Program-made: the position numbers and the translations under genes
NCBI RefSeq assembly: GCF_025567125.1
Contig: NZ_JAOQJI010000016.1
Span: forward strand, 16,119-80,118
Source of the DNA: Phocaeicola fibrisolvens
GTDB taxonomy: Bacteria > Bacteroidota > Bacteroidia > Bacteroidales > Bacteroidaceae
Length of the DNA: 64,000 nt
Reading direction: 5' to 3'
Shown: positions 34,616 to 44,300 of the stretch, one piece after another
How the letters are laid out: each line of letters begins with the position of its first letter
Position numbering within the stretch: position 1 is the first letter of the stretch
Notes under the pieces: model-generated
Database searches by the model: none
The model's input: the letters and a program-made list of their open reading frames with translations, nothing else
What the model was told of the DNA's origin: nothing

Positions 34616-35419
34616 TTACAGACTTTGGCGAATACGAACCAATTTTACAAGCAAGTCTTCCAGCAAATCCAACTTCAACATGTTGGCTCCATCACTTTTT
34701 GCCTTCGAGGGATCCTCATGCGTCTCCATAAACAAGCCATCCACTCCCACAGCCACTCCTGCTTTTGCCATCGTTTCGATGAGCTGCGGCATTCCTCCAG
34801 TCACACCTGAAGTTTGATTGGGCTGCTGCAAAGAATGAGTTACATCCAATATCACCGGATGGCCGAACGACTGCATCTCAGGTATACCTCTGTAATCCAC
34901 AATCAAATCCTGATACCCAAATGTCGTTCCACGTTCTGTCAACATCACCTGGTCGTTTCCTGCCTCTACCACCTTATCTGCCGCAAACCGCATGGCTGCC
35001 GGTGAAAGAAACTGCCCCTTCTTGATATTGACTATCTTTCCCGTACGGGCAGCCGCTACCAGCAAATCAGTCTGTCGACAAAGGAAAGCGGGAATCTGCA
35101 AAACATCCACATATTCAGCAGCCATTTCTGCTTCCGGTTCCGTATGAATATCCGTCACGACAGGTACATCAAACGTATTCCGCACTTTTGCCAGAATCTT
35201 CAGTGCCTTTTCATCTCCAATGCCCGTAAAAGAATCCAGTCGCGACCGATTCGCTTTCCGATAGGACCCTTTAAATACATAAGGAATATGCAACTTATCC
35301 GTAATCTTCACAATCCGTTCCGCAATACGAAGAGCCATATCCTCTCCTTCTATTACACACGGTCCTGCCAGCAGGAAAAACATATCTTTTCGCTTTAAAT
35401 CAGAAATATTCTTTATCAT
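34616..35419 (-). CDS. kdsA: 3-deoxy-8-phosphooctulonate synthase (KDO-8-P synthase)
   Basis: A 267-residue TIM-barrel enzyme that joins phosphoenolpyruvate and arabinose-5-phosphate to make KDO-8-phosphate, a precursor of the lipopolysaccharide core. Conserved blocks are GPCVIE (19-24), FKGSYRKANRS, VTDIHTEPEAE, IPAFLCRQTDLL and DVTHSLQQP. Cys21 in GPCVIE corresponds to the metal-ligand Cys of the metal-dependent class (as in Aquifex), where the metal-free E. coli type has Asn, so this is probably the metal-dependent form. It sits one base after the lipid-kinase gene. Confidence 0.95.
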   Translation of the reverse strand: MIKNISDLKRKDMFFLLAGPCVIEGEDMALRIAERIVKITDKLHIPYVFKGSYRKANRSRLDSFTGIGDEKALKILAKVRNTFDVPVVTDIHTEPEAEMAAEYVDVLQIPAFLCRQTDLLVAAARTGKIVNIKKGQFLSPAAMRFAADKVVEAGNDQVMLTERGTTFGYQDLIVDYRGIPEMQSFGHPVILDVTHSLQQPNQTSGVTGGMPQLIETMAKAGVAVGVDGLFMETHEDPSKAKSDGANMLKLDLLEDLLVKLVRIRQSL

Positions 35420-35420
35420 A

Positions 35421-36353
35421 TTAATTAGGTATTATCAAAGTTATCGCTTCTGGAGAAATAGTTATTTCAATCGGGAAATGACGGTCTAACCACAGACGCC
35501 CATCCAAACTGACTTCCGCATTTTGCGCACGCAATACCTTGACACATCGCGTACGATAAGGTTTCACGATTTTGTGATTCAGCAATCGCCCTTGCTGTAG
35601 CATCCACAATCCTGAAACCAATTCACGAAGTTCAGGACGATATACAACAGACACATCAAGCCATCCATTATAAGGCACTGCACTTGGAGTCAACCCATAC
35701 CCATAGGCACTCCCCACAGCCACAGCCATGATACGTCCACGAATATGTTCATCATTTACCCTCAAATGCATCCGATATAATTTCCGTTCAAATGCCACCA
35801 AAAACAAAGAAGCAAGATAAGATATCAATGGAATTCCCCAAAATCTACGGGTTTCATTCGTAATCCGTACAATTCGGGCTCCCAATCCCATATAAACCGC
35901 ATTCAAGAAATAACGGGTCTGGTGCTGCTCCCCATCAAAATAACAAAAGACTCCAATGTCAATTTTCCGCAAGCGACGGTTAATCAAGACATCTACTGCC
36001 ATTTTATAATCGTCCGAACTCAATCCCCAATATTTGGCAAAATCATTTCCGATTCCATTCGGAATGATTCCCAATGCAATTTTCTGTTTGTCTTCCACCT
36101 CGGAATTCATGATTCCATTCAACGCATCATTCATGGCTCCGTCACCTCCTACCACCACAATGGTAAGATATCCGTTATTCGCCATCGTTTTTGCCAGACG
36201 TTCCACAGACCCAAATCCTTCCGACTGCACATAGTCATACTTCACTTTACACTCGTCCATGTAAGCACGAATATTCCGCCAGCGCTTTTGCGCTTTACGA
36301 CTTCCGGCCTTAGGGTTATATATCACCCCCCATCTGTCTGGTTCTACTGCCAT
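35421..36353 (-). CDS. Diacylglycerol/lipid kinase family protein (YegS-like)
   Basis: A 310-residue kinase of the DAGK catalytic superfamily. The nucleotide-binding motif is VVVGGDGAMNDALNG (67-80), followed by LGIIPNGIGNDFAKYW and the C-terminal SLDGRLW pattern. These enzymes phosphorylate diacylglycerol, sphingoid bases or related lipids. The ATG at 36351-36353 (MAVEPDRWGV) was chosen because it is 5 bases after the miaA stop and starts directly at the first strand. A longer open frame runs back into miaA. Neighbouring kdsA suggests an envelope-lipid role. The substrate is unknown. Confidence 0.86.
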   Translation of the reverse strand: MAVEPDRWGVIYNPKAGSRKAQKRWRNIRAYMDECKVKYDYVQSEGFGSVERLAKTMANNGYLTIVVVGGDGAMNDALNGIMNSEVEDKQKIALGIIPNGIGNDFAKYWGLSSDDYKMAVDVLINRRLRKIDIGVFCYFDGEQHQTRYFLNAVYMGLGARIVRITNETRRFWGIPLISYLASLFLVAFERKLYRMHLRVNDEHIRGRIMAVAVGSAYGYGLTPSAVPYNGWLDVSVVYRPELRELVSGLWMLQQGRLLNHKIVKPYRTRCVKVLRAQNAEVSLDGRLWLDRHFPIEITISPEAITLIIPN

Positions 36354-36358
36354 ATCCG

Positions 36359-37270
36359 TTAATTTATCAAATCCATAATTCGTTTTACATTCTCCTCGGT
36401 CGAAGCCTCCGCATTCATCCAATGAATGTGGAATCCTCTTCTTTCCATACCCCTGAACCATGTCATCTGCCGTTTGGCAAACTGATGTATGGCTATTTCA
36501 AGCTGGGTGAACATCTCCTCATACGAAAGCTTTCCAACCACATACAAGGTAAGATACTTATACTCCAATCCATAATAAATCAAATCATCCGGATGGATAC
36601 CCTCAGCCAACAAGGATTTCACCTCATCCACCATCCCTTCCTCCAAACGCTTCTCCAACCGCCGGGTAATTTTTTCTCTCCGCAATTCACGGTTAATATC
36701 TACTCCGACAATCAAACTGTTTATTTCCGGGAAGGAACGCGCATTGACATCCTGCTTTAAATAGTATTCTTCTATTTCAATGGCGCGGATAGCCCGCTTC
36801 ACGGTATCCACATCTGTGGAATTATGCAACTTCTTATAGTGACTCAATATCTCAGTCAACTCATCCAAAGACTTGGCAGACAGACGTGCACGCAACTCCT
36901 TATTTTCCGGCACAGGAAGAAGACGGTAGCCTTTCAATATTGACTCCAAATACATGCCTGTTCCCCCACATAAAATCGGCATAAGTCCTCTGGCCTTCAT
37001 GTCTTCATACGCCGCTAAAAAATCCCGCTGGTATTCGAATACATTGTATTTATATCCCGGATCCACAATATCAATCAAATGATAAGGAATCCGATATCCG
37101 TCTACTACATAATCCGATAGGTCTTTCCCTGTACCCAAATCCATCCTACGATACACCTGCCGACTATCTCCGCTAATAATTTCCGTTTTCAAACGCGCTG
37201 CCAGTGCCGCAGCCAAAGAAGTTTTTCCTGAGGCTGTAGGACCAAGTATCGTAATCAAATCATAATTCAT
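36359..37270 (-). CDS. miaA: tRNA dimethylallyltransferase
   Basis: A 303-residue enzyme that adds a dimethylallyl group to A37 of tRNAs reading codons that begin with U. The P-loop GPTASGKT is at 10-17. Other family blocks are SGDSRQVYRRMDLGTGK, LCGGTGMYLESIL and the C-terminal FAKRQMTWFRG. The ATG at 37268-37270 (MNYDLITILG) starts right before the P-loop strand; the 23 in-frame codons upstream are rejected. First gene of a miaA-lipid kinase-kdsA-porin series. Confidence 0.95.
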   Translation of the reverse strand: MNYDLITILGPTASGKTSLAAALAARLKTEIISGDSRQVYRRMDLGTGKDLSDYVVDGYRIPYHLIDIVDPGYKYNVFEYQRDFLAAYEDMKARGLMPILCGGTGMYLESILKGYRLLPVPENKELRARLSAKSLDELTEILSHYKKLHNSTDVDTVKRAIRAIEIEEYYLKQDVNARSFPEINSLIVGVDINRELRREKITRRLEKRLEEGMVDEVKSLLAEGIHPDDLIYYGLEYKYLTLYVVGKLSYEEMFTQLEIAIHQFAKRQMTWFRGMERRGFHIHWMNAEASTEENVKRIMDLIN

Positions 37271-37342
37271 AAGAACAAAATTGAGGAGTTCGGCAGCAAA
37301 GATAACCTTTTTCTGCACAACAAGCACGATTATGAGCAAAAA

Positions 37343-37373
37343 AAAGGCCGCCAGGAAAATCCTGACGGCCTTT
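37343..37373 (-). terminator. Terminator of gapA
   Basis: On the minus strand AAAGGCCGTCAGG pairs with CCTGGCGGCCTTT and is followed by a T-run. It is 20 bases past the gapA stop codon. Confidence 0.88.
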
Positions 37374-37393
37374 GCTATATGGTTTTAAACTAA

Positions 37394-38404
37394 TTAGCAG
37401 TTTACAGAAGCCATGTGAGCAATCAAATCCAATACTTTGTTAGAATAACCGATTTCGTTGTCATACCAAGAAACGACCTTAACGAAAGTATCAGTCAAAG
37501 CGATACCAGCTTTAGCATCGAAGATAGAAGTGTGAGTGTCACCCAAGAAGTCAGAAGAAACAACTGCATCTTCAGTGTAACCCAGGATACCCTTCAATTC
37601 GCCTTCAGAAGCTTCCTTCATAGCAGCGCAGATTTCAGCGTAAGTAGCCGGTTTAGCCAAGTTTACAGTCAAGTCAACTACAGATACATCCAAAGTCGGA
37701 ACACGCATAGACATACCAGTCAATTTACCGTTCAAAGCCGGGATAACTTTACCTACAGCTTTAGCAGCACCTGTTGAAGACGGGATGATGTTACCAGAAG
37801 CAGCACGACCACCTCTCCAGTCTTTCATAGAAGGACCGTCAACAGTTTTCTGAGTAGCAGTAGTAGAGTGAACTGTAGTCATCAAACCATCAGTGATACC
37901 CCATTTGTCGTTCAAAACCTTAGCAATCGGAGCCAAGCAGTTAGTAGTACAAGAAGCGTTAGAAACGAACTGAGTACCCTTAACGTAAGTCTTTTCGTTA
38001 ACACCGCAAACGAACATCGGAGTGTCATCCTTAGAAGGAGCTGACATTACTACATATTTAGCACCTGCCTGAATGTGAGCCTGAGCTTTTTCTTTAGTCA
38101 GGAACAAACCAGTTGATTCAACTACGTATTCAGCGCCAACTGCATCCCATTTCAAATCAGCAGGATTCTTTTCAGCAGTTACACGGATTTCTTTACCGTT
38201 AACAATCAATTTGCTGTTTTCAACGTCAGCTTCGATAGTACCGTTGAATTTACCGTGCATAGTATCATATTTCAACATGTATGCCAAGTAATCAACCGGA
38301 CACAAGTCGTTAATACCTACGATCTGAATATCGTTTCTGTTCTGAGCTGCACGGAATACGAAACGGCCGATACGACCGAAACCGTTAATACCTACTTTAA
38401 TCAT
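37394..38404 (-). CDS. gapA: Glyceraldehyde-3-phosphate dehydrogenase, type I
   Basis: A 336-residue glycolytic dehydrogenase. The N-terminal NAD fold is GINGFGRIGR (5-14). The catalytic Cys152 lies in SNASCTTNCLAPI, and the C-terminal signature is WYDNEIGYSNKV. It oxidises glyceraldehyde-3-phosphate with NAD+ and phosphate. Codons are strongly biased (GCT, GTA, AAA, AAC repeated), as expected for a very highly expressed gene. Its promoter at 38508-38516 implies a leader of about 95 nt. Confidence 0.98.
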   Translation of the reverse strand: MIKVGINGFGRIGRFVFRAAQNRNDIQIVGINDLCPVDYLAYMLKYDTMHGKFNGTIEADVENSKLIVNGKEIRVTAEKNPADLKWDAVGAEYVVESTGLFLTKEKAQAHIQAGAKYVVMSAPSKDDTPMFVCGVNEKTYVKGTQFVSNASCTTNCLAPIAKVLNDKWGITDGLMTTVHSTTATQKTVDGPSMKDWRGGRAASGNIIPSSTGAAKAVGKVIPALNGKLTGMSMRVPTLDVSVVDLTVNLAKPATYAEICAAMKEASEGELKGILGYTEDAVVSSDFLGDTHTSIFDAKAGIALTDTFVKVVSWYDNEIGYSNKVLDLIAHMASVNC

Positions 38405-38507
38405 TTTGTTTAAAATTTAAAGGTTTTATAATTGCTTTATAAACACTCACTCTTATTTGTAATCAAAGAGAAGTATTAAAATGTCATCTATTCCCCTTGA
38501 CTGCGAT

Positions 38508-38516
38508 GCAAAAATA
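38508..38516 (-). promoter_or_regulatory. -7 promoter element for gapA
   Basis: Minus strand TATTTTTGC, with TTGA about 17 bp upstream as a possible -33 element. It leaves a leader of roughly 95 nt. Confidence 0.5.
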
Positions 38517-38645
38517 AGTATTTCTTTTTAAAGTCAATCAAGAAAGAGAAAAAAAATAATCAAAAAAAGTCGAGTTTTACACCTTATTTATATATATAGG
38601 CAGATTTTATTTCATTTTTACTTCAAAAAATGTCTATTTGCAATC

Positions 38646-39599
38646 TCAATATACCAAATTGACATTATCAATCCATAATTTATTGCCCGGTGATCCGATA
38701 AAAGCTCCTCCCATACTGGAAGTAAATTGCAGAATCAAGTGCGTAGGATGCTCATTTTCTCCAGCCCACCCCACTTCTTTGATCAACTTACTTTCTCCCT
38801 TACTATTACGGGCATAGTAGCCTCCCGCCCCCAGTTTCATCAAATCGGGCACATAACGCTTATCTTGTGTGATGTCTCCGTACATGATTTCATAAGTTGC
38901 TCCATTGTGCCAGTCCTGTGTCTGGCTATACTTTACGGCTACTGTACCCACACGTTTAGCAATAATATTTCCCTCAGCATCTTCCGTACGTTTCTGCAAC
39001 AAGCATACCATAATGGCACAATCCTTTCCTGGAATAGTAGCCTTCTTACTGAAGCCCGTTTGACGAATCCGGTTGGGTTCCCCCGACATCTGTACTTTAT
39101 AATCATACCGGACAGCTTTCGGACGAGATGTAAAGGGAAGTCCTGAATTCAAGGCCTTTTCTCCATCTTTGGTCCCAGTAATCGGTTCCTTCATATCACC
39201 TAAAAACATAGAACCTGATGCCAGCACCGTAATATTAACCATTCCCAGCACTTTTACACTTTCTATGTGGGTTTCAAGGCGGGCGCAATACCCATCCCCT
39301 CTTTTTTCCGGATATACACTAGTATTGGTCTTTACAATTCCCATTACTTTCGCCATCACATTTGAATTACCCCACGGAGAGCCTCCTTGATTTACATAAG
39401 CGACATTCCCGTCAATTTCTTTTGTGGGCCCCAGTTCATATAATAGTTTGGTATTTCCCCCAATGATACCAGATTCATGAATGCGCCGAGTCACCCATTC
39501 ATCCATATCACCATATTTAATCGGTACAACCTTCTCCTGCGCTTGCATAGCTAATGGCAATACAGCCAAAGCCCCACCTAAAATCCAATTCCACTTCAT
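38646..39599 (-). CDS. PCMD-domain secreted protein
   Basis: A 317-residue protein with a signal peptide (MKWNWILGGALAVLPLAMQAQ) and a single domain that fits PCMD, the putative carbohydrate-metabolism domain of Bacteroidetes. The segment RPKAVRYDYKVQMSGEPN and the terminal IGSPGNKLWIDNVNLVY (a carbohydrate-binding-module-like strand end) support this. I used the ATG at 39597-39599 because it starts the signal peptide. Function is unknown; binding of glycans at the surface is a guess from fold class. It is a single gene, whose promoter overlaps the upstream terminator. Confidence 0.8.
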   Translation of the reverse strand: MKWNWILGGALAVLPLAMQAQEKVVPIKYGDMDEWVTRRIHESGIIGGNTKLLYELGPTKEIDGNVAYVNQGGSPWGNSNVMAKVMGIVKTNTSVYPEKRGDGYCARLETHIESVKVLGMVNITVLASGSMFLGDMKEPITGTKDGEKALNSGLPFTSRPKAVRYDYKVQMSGEPNRIRQTGFSKKATIPGKDCAIMVCLLQKRTEDAEGNIIAKRVGTVAVKYSQTQDWHNGATYEIMYGDITQDKRYVPDLMKLGAGGYYARNSKGESKLIKEVGWAGENEHPTHLILQFTSSMGGAFIGSPGNKLWIDNVNLVY

Positions 39600-39626
39600 A
39601 GATATAATCCAAAATATTTTCAGTCG

Positions 39627-39635
39627 GCAAATATA
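39627..39635 (-). promoter_or_regulatory. -7 promoter element for the PCMD gene
   Basis: Minus strand TATATTTGC, directly abutting the T-run of the SPOR-gene terminator at 39636-39668. Confidence 0.55.
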
Positions 39636-39668
39636 CAAAAAAAAGCGACCGTTATTATACGGTCGCTT
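39636..39668 (-). terminator. Terminator of the SPOR lipoprotein gene
   Basis: On the minus strand AAGCGACCGT pairs with ACGGTCGCTT (10 bp, 6-base loop) and is followed by a T-run. Confidence 0.88.
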
Positions 39669-39710
39669 TCAATCCTAATATATGGGATAATAAATCTTAC
39701 CTATATCACA

Positions 39711-40199
39711 TTAATATACCCGATACAACAGCCAAGATCCCTGGAAATCCTCACGATTCGGATATTTTGCCTTGAATGCATCTTTTGCACGAACTGCTTC
39801 TTCTCTTGTATCGAAAGACTCAACAATTACACGATACATATTACGTTCTGCATTATACACCACCTTAGCATTGTATCCATCTCTGTCGAGCATGGTTTTC
39901 AAGCCATCTGCATTTGCTTTTACACCAAAACTTCCACAAACCACACTGTAAGCCTTCAATCCGTCACCTGAAACGAGTTCTACTTTTTCCTCGCGTACAG
40001 GAGCTGTAGAAACGACCGGAGCTGGAGCTGTTTCTACTGCAGGAGCTTCTGCCGGTGTCTCTGTAGCAGCTGATGCCTCAGCCAATTCTTGCTGTTTAGC
40101 CTTTTCATAAGCTTTCTTGTAAGCACTTTCACTTGATTTACAAGAAGAGAACGCTAGTGCAGTGCACAATGCCATTCCCATTACAACTACTTTCTTCAT
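39711..40199 (-). CDS. SPOR-domain lipoprotein
   Basis: A 162-residue predicted lipoprotein starting MKKVVVMGMA with lipobox FSSC (Cys20). A charged and Ala/Pro-rich linker (about 25-75) leads to a C-terminal SPOR domain (85-160, KAYSVVCGSFGVKANADGL and NMYRVIVESFDTREEAVRAK). SPOR domains bind denuded glycan strands in septal peptidoglycan, so a role in division or cell-wall attachment is likely. The ATG at 40197-40199 follows the promoter at 40240-40248. Confidence 0.88.
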   Translation of the reverse strand: MKKVVVMGMALCTALAFSSCKSSESAYKKAYEKAKQQELAEASAATETPAEAPAVETAPAPVVSTAPVREEKVELVSGDGLKAYSVVCGSFGVKANADGLKTMLDRDGYNAKVVYNAERNMYRVIVESFDTREEAVRAKDAFKAKYPNREDFQGSWLLYRVY

Positions 40200-40239
40200 G
40201 TTATCTATACCAATTAGATGAATATTCAAATTATTTGTT

Positions 40240-40248
40240 GCAAAGGTA
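40240..40248 (-). promoter_or_regulatory. -7 promoter element for the SPOR gene
   Basis: Minus strand TACCTTTGC, 40 bases before the ATG. Confidence 0.5.
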
Positions 40249-40353
40249 ACAATATAAAATCTGCCTGACTATTAAAATCAGTTAATTATACATTCCAAGC
40301 AACCCTGATGTGCATTTTTCAATAAAAAAAGAACAACTTATCAGGATTATTAT

Positions 40354-40361
40354 TAGATTTG
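40354..40361 (+). promoter_or_regulatory. -7 promoter element for the YtxH operon
   Basis: TAGATTTG, 29 bases before the ATG at 40391. Confidence 0.45.
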
Positions 40362-40390
40362 TAAAGTAATAACTTTTAAAAAGTAGATTT

Positions 40391-40594
40391 ATGAAAGCAT
40401 TAAGTATTGTAGCAGCATTCTTGGGCGGTGTTACTTTAGGAGCTGCAGCAGGCATTTTATTTGCCCCGGAAAAAGGTGAAGACACCCGTAGAAAAATTGC
40501 GGAAGTCCTTCGCAAAAAAGGAATTCGCTTGAATCGTGCTGAAATGGACGATTTAGTCGATCAAATAGCAGCCGAAGTAAAAGACGCTGAATAA
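40391..40594 (+). CDS. YtxH-domain small membrane protein
   Basis: A 67-residue protein with one N-terminal glycine/alanine-rich helix (AAFLGGVTLGAAAGILFAPEKGEDTRRKI), the hallmark of YtxH proteins, and a charged helical tail. Members are small stress-associated membrane proteins of unknown mechanism. It opens a run of three small envelope genes: a holin-like protein starts 72 bases later and an 86-residue protein follows. Confidence 0.88.
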   Translation: MKALSIVAAFLGGVTLGAAAGILFAPEKGEDTRRKIAEVLRKKGIRLNRAEMDDLVDQIAAEVKDAE

Positions 40595-40666
40595 TTTGTC
40601 ATAAGTATAAAGCAGGCTTTGGAGGAAAAGTCTGCTTTATATTTTTCCCACTTATAATAATTGCTT

Positions 40667-41035
40667 ATGTTTGCAAACGATAAGAGCATTGACAATCTGG
40701 AATCTCTGTTTAAAGAAGTCCGGAAATATCTCGAACTGCAAGGCCAATATATAAAACTTGACTTAGTCGAAAAACTGACCATTTTGCTGTCTACCTTAAT
40801 CCTCATATTAATTATTATTATTTTAAGCATGATGGCCCTTTTCTATTTTTCATTCATGCTTGTCTATGCTTTGGCTCCGCTTGTTGGAAGCCTAATTGGA
40901 GGATATGCCATCATCGGAGGTGTAGTACTACTTATGGCCATACTAATTTACCGCATGCGCAAACAATGGATATTCCAGCCGATGGTGCATTTCCTGGCAC
41001 GGCTATTCCTTGATGAACCTACTTCAAAAGAATAA
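40667..41035 (+). CDS. Holin-superfamily-like two-helix membrane protein
   Basis: A 122-residue protein starting MFANDKSIDNLESLFKEV. An amphipathic N-terminal helix is followed by two long hydrophobic helices (about 40-65 and 72-92) and a short basic end. This is the layout of the 'phage holin 3/6' family found in chromosomal envelope operons, typically unrelated to lysis. I took ATG at 40667 rather than an upstream TTG. It is followed by the 86-residue gene after 4 bases. Confidence 0.75.
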   Translation: MFANDKSIDNLESLFKEVRKYLELQGQYIKLDLVEKLTILLSTLILILIIIILSMMALFYFSFMLVYALAPLVGSLIGGYAIIGGVVLLMAILIYRMRKQWIFQPMVHFLARLFLDEPTSKE

Positions 41036-41039
41036 AATA

Positions 41040-41300
41040 ATGAATGAAATAAAACCTTCTCCAAATTATAGTGTAGAAATAATCTCTCAACTGAGAGCCG
41101 AAAAGAAAAAAGAGTTGAGAGAGTCAAAAGAACGTATCCAGTTTCTGACACAAAGTTTATTTTCTCCTCAAAGAAGCAAAAATAAGATGGAGAACATGAT
41201 GCAGCACATCAACGCCGGAATAGCTGCTTACGACGGACTGCGAACCGGTATCATGATATTCCAACGCATTCACCATTTTTTTAACCGAAAGAAAAGATAA
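41040..41300 (+). CDS. Small conserved-type protein in the YtxH-holin operon
   Basis: An 86-residue basic protein starting MNEIKPSPNYSVEII. It contains a charged helix (about 20-40, RAEKKKELRESKERIQ) and ends in HHFFNRKKR. No transmembrane segment is clear, though residues 60-78 (AYDGLRTGIMIFQRIHHFF) are amphipathic and may associate with the membrane. I do not recognise a family. It is 4 bases after the holin-like gene and 10 bases before the tricorn-type protease, so all four genes are probably one transcript. Confidence 0.72.
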   Translation: MNEIKPSPNYSVEIISQLRAEKKKELRESKERIQFLTQSLFSPQRSKNKMENMMQHINAGIAAYDGLRTGIMIFQRIHHFFNRKKR

Positions 41301-41310
41301 AAAATCACAC

Positions 41311-44300
41311 ATGAAAACAAAGTTACTTTTTGCTGCTCTTGCCGCATTTAGTGCTGCAGGAGCAGCAGAGAATCCGTTATGGATGCGCCATTGTGCCATT
41401 TCACCAGACGGAAATACCATTGCTTTTTGTTATAAAGGAGACATCTACACTGTGCCCTCAACTGGTGGAAATGCCCGACAACTAACGACCAATCAGTCCT
41501 ATGACACAAATCCAATATGGAGTCCAGACGGACAACAAATTGCCTTTGCCTCTGCCCGACAAGGAAGTTTAGACATTTACTTAATCTCCAAAGAGGGAGG
41601 AACCCCCAAAAGACTTACCACCCACTCCGGGAATGAATTGCCCGTTACTTTCACTGACAATGGGCATCTTTTGTTCAGAGCAAGTGTGATGCCGGATGCG
41701 ATAGACCTGTCCTTCCCGAGTTCCCAGTTTCCGCAAGTATATGAAGTCAACACCCAAGGAGGACGCCCCGTCCTGTATTCCTCTTTTCCCATGGAAGACA
41801 TCAGCGTGGCTAAAGATGGGACTACCCTGCTCTATCACGACCAAAAAGGCTACGAAGACCCTTGGCGCAAACATCATACTTCTTCCATTACACGCGACAT
41901 CTGGCTCAGCAAGGAAGACGTCAACCACCAGCGCACTTACCAGAAACTGACCTCCTTCAACGGAGAAGACCGCAACCCAGTATGGAGTGGCGACAACCAG
42001 TCGTTCTACTACCTGAGTGAAAAAGAAGGTTCGTTCAATGTATTCAAGCGCAACTTGGATGGGAGCAACGAAGTACAGCTGACCCACCATACCCAACACC
42101 CGGTACGTTTCCTGTCTGCCGCCCAGAACGGTTTGTTATGCTACGGCTACGACGGCGAAATCTATACGGTTAAAGAAGGGCAGTCTCCACAGAAAGTCAA
42201 CATCCGCATCGTGACAGACCAGACTGAAACGGAACTGGCTCACCAGATAAGAACCTCAGGGGCTACGGAAATCGCTGTTTCTCCCAATGGAAAAGAAGTG
42301 GCTTTCGTACTCCACGGAGATGTATTCGTCACTTCTACCGACTACAAAACCACCAAGCAAATCACAGATACCCCCGAACAGGAACGTAGCATAGATTTTT
42401 CTCCAGACGGACGGAGCATCGTATATGCCTCTGAACGGAATGGTATCTGGCAAGTTTATCAGTCTACCCTTACCGAAAAGGAAGAAAAATTATTCACTTA
42501 TGCGACCGGCATTAAGGAAGAACGGCTTACGCAAACGCAAATCGCCTCTTTCCAGCCCCAATATAGCCCAGACGGTAAGAAAGTAGCCTTCCTTGAAAAT
42601 CGTACGACTTTGCGCGTGCTCAACCTGAAAGACAAATCCGTATGCACCGCAATGGACGGGAAGTACGAATATTCTTACAGCGATGGGGACCAGTGGTTCC
42701 AATGGAGTCCCGACAGCCGCTGGCTGCTTTGCGGCTATATCGGTACAGGTGGATGGAATAACAGCGACGTGGCGTTAGTCAATGCTTCCGGCAATGGCGA
42801 AATCCACAACCTGACAGAAAGCGGATACAATGATTCCAACGCAAAATGGGTGCTGGACGGAAAAGCCATGATTTGGGAAAGCGATCGGGCAGGCTACAGA
42901 AGTCATGGAAGCTGGGGAGCGGAAAGTGATATCTATATCATGTTTTTTGACCTAGAAGCATACGAACGATTCCGCCTCAACAAGGAAGAACTTGCTTTGA
43001 TGGAAGAAAAAGAGCAACAAGATGATAAGAAGAAAGAGAAAAAGGAAAAATCAGAAAAAGAAAAAGCCATAAAACCACTTACCTTCGATTTGGAAAACTG
43101 TCGTGACCGTATTATTCGGTTAACTGTAAATTCTTCCCACTTGGGAGATGCTGTGCTCAGTCCGAAAGGTGACAAGCTCTACTACCAGGCTTCCTTTGAA
43201 GGTGGAGCCGATTTATGGGTACATGATTTAAAAGAACAAAAGACCGAACTATTGTTAAAAGGTATCGGATATGGCTCACTGACATGCGACAAAGAAAACA
43301 AACATATTTTTCTTTGCAGCAACGGGGGAATCAAAAAGATCAACCCAGACAAGCACCAGATTGAAAACGTCAACTTTGAAGCCTTATTCAATTATCGTCC
43401 ATTCAAAGAACGCGAATACATCTTCAATCATGTATGGCAACAAGTTCTCGATAAATTCTATGTTCCCGATCTACACGGCACAGACTGGAAATTTTATCGG
43501 GAAAGCTATGCGCGCTTCCTTCCACATATCAACAACAACTATGATTTTCAGGAAATGTTGAGTGAATTGTTGGGCGAACTGAACGGTTCACACACAGGAG
43601 CTCGATATGCCGCACCGGGAGCCACGCTATCTACCGCATGTTTAGGAGTCTTCTTTGACAATAAATATGAGGGAGATGGACTTAAAATTCAGGAAATCAT
43701 AGCTAAAGGACCGTTCGCTGTCAAGAAAACGGATGTTACCCCAGGATGCATCATTGAAAAAATTGATGGGCAACCAGTCTTGAAGGATATTGATTATTAT
43801 CCGATGCTGGAGGGAAAAGCAGGCAAAAATGTACAATTGACCATTTATAATCCGCAAAATGGCAAACGTTTCCAAACAACCATAAAAGCTATCACTACAG
43901 GACAACAAAACGAACTGCTTTACAAACGCTGGGTAAAGAGAAACGAAAAAATAGTTGAGAAACTGTCGGGAGGACGAATAGCCTACGTACATGTCAAAGG
44001 AATGGATAGTCCTAGTTTCCGTGAAGTATATAGCGAATTGTTAAGCGATCGCAACCGTAACAAAGAAGCTGTCATTGTAGATACCCGCCACAACGGAGGC
44101 GGATGGCTTCATGATGACTTGGCAACTTTATTGAGTGGAAAAGAATACCAACGGTTTGTCCCACGCGGGCAATACATCGGCAGCGACCCGTTCAATAAAT
44201 GGCTAAAACCTTCTTGTGTGATGGTTTGCGAAGACAACTACAGCAACGCCCACGGCTTCCCTTGGGTCTACAAGGAACTGAAAATTGGCAAACTGATTGG

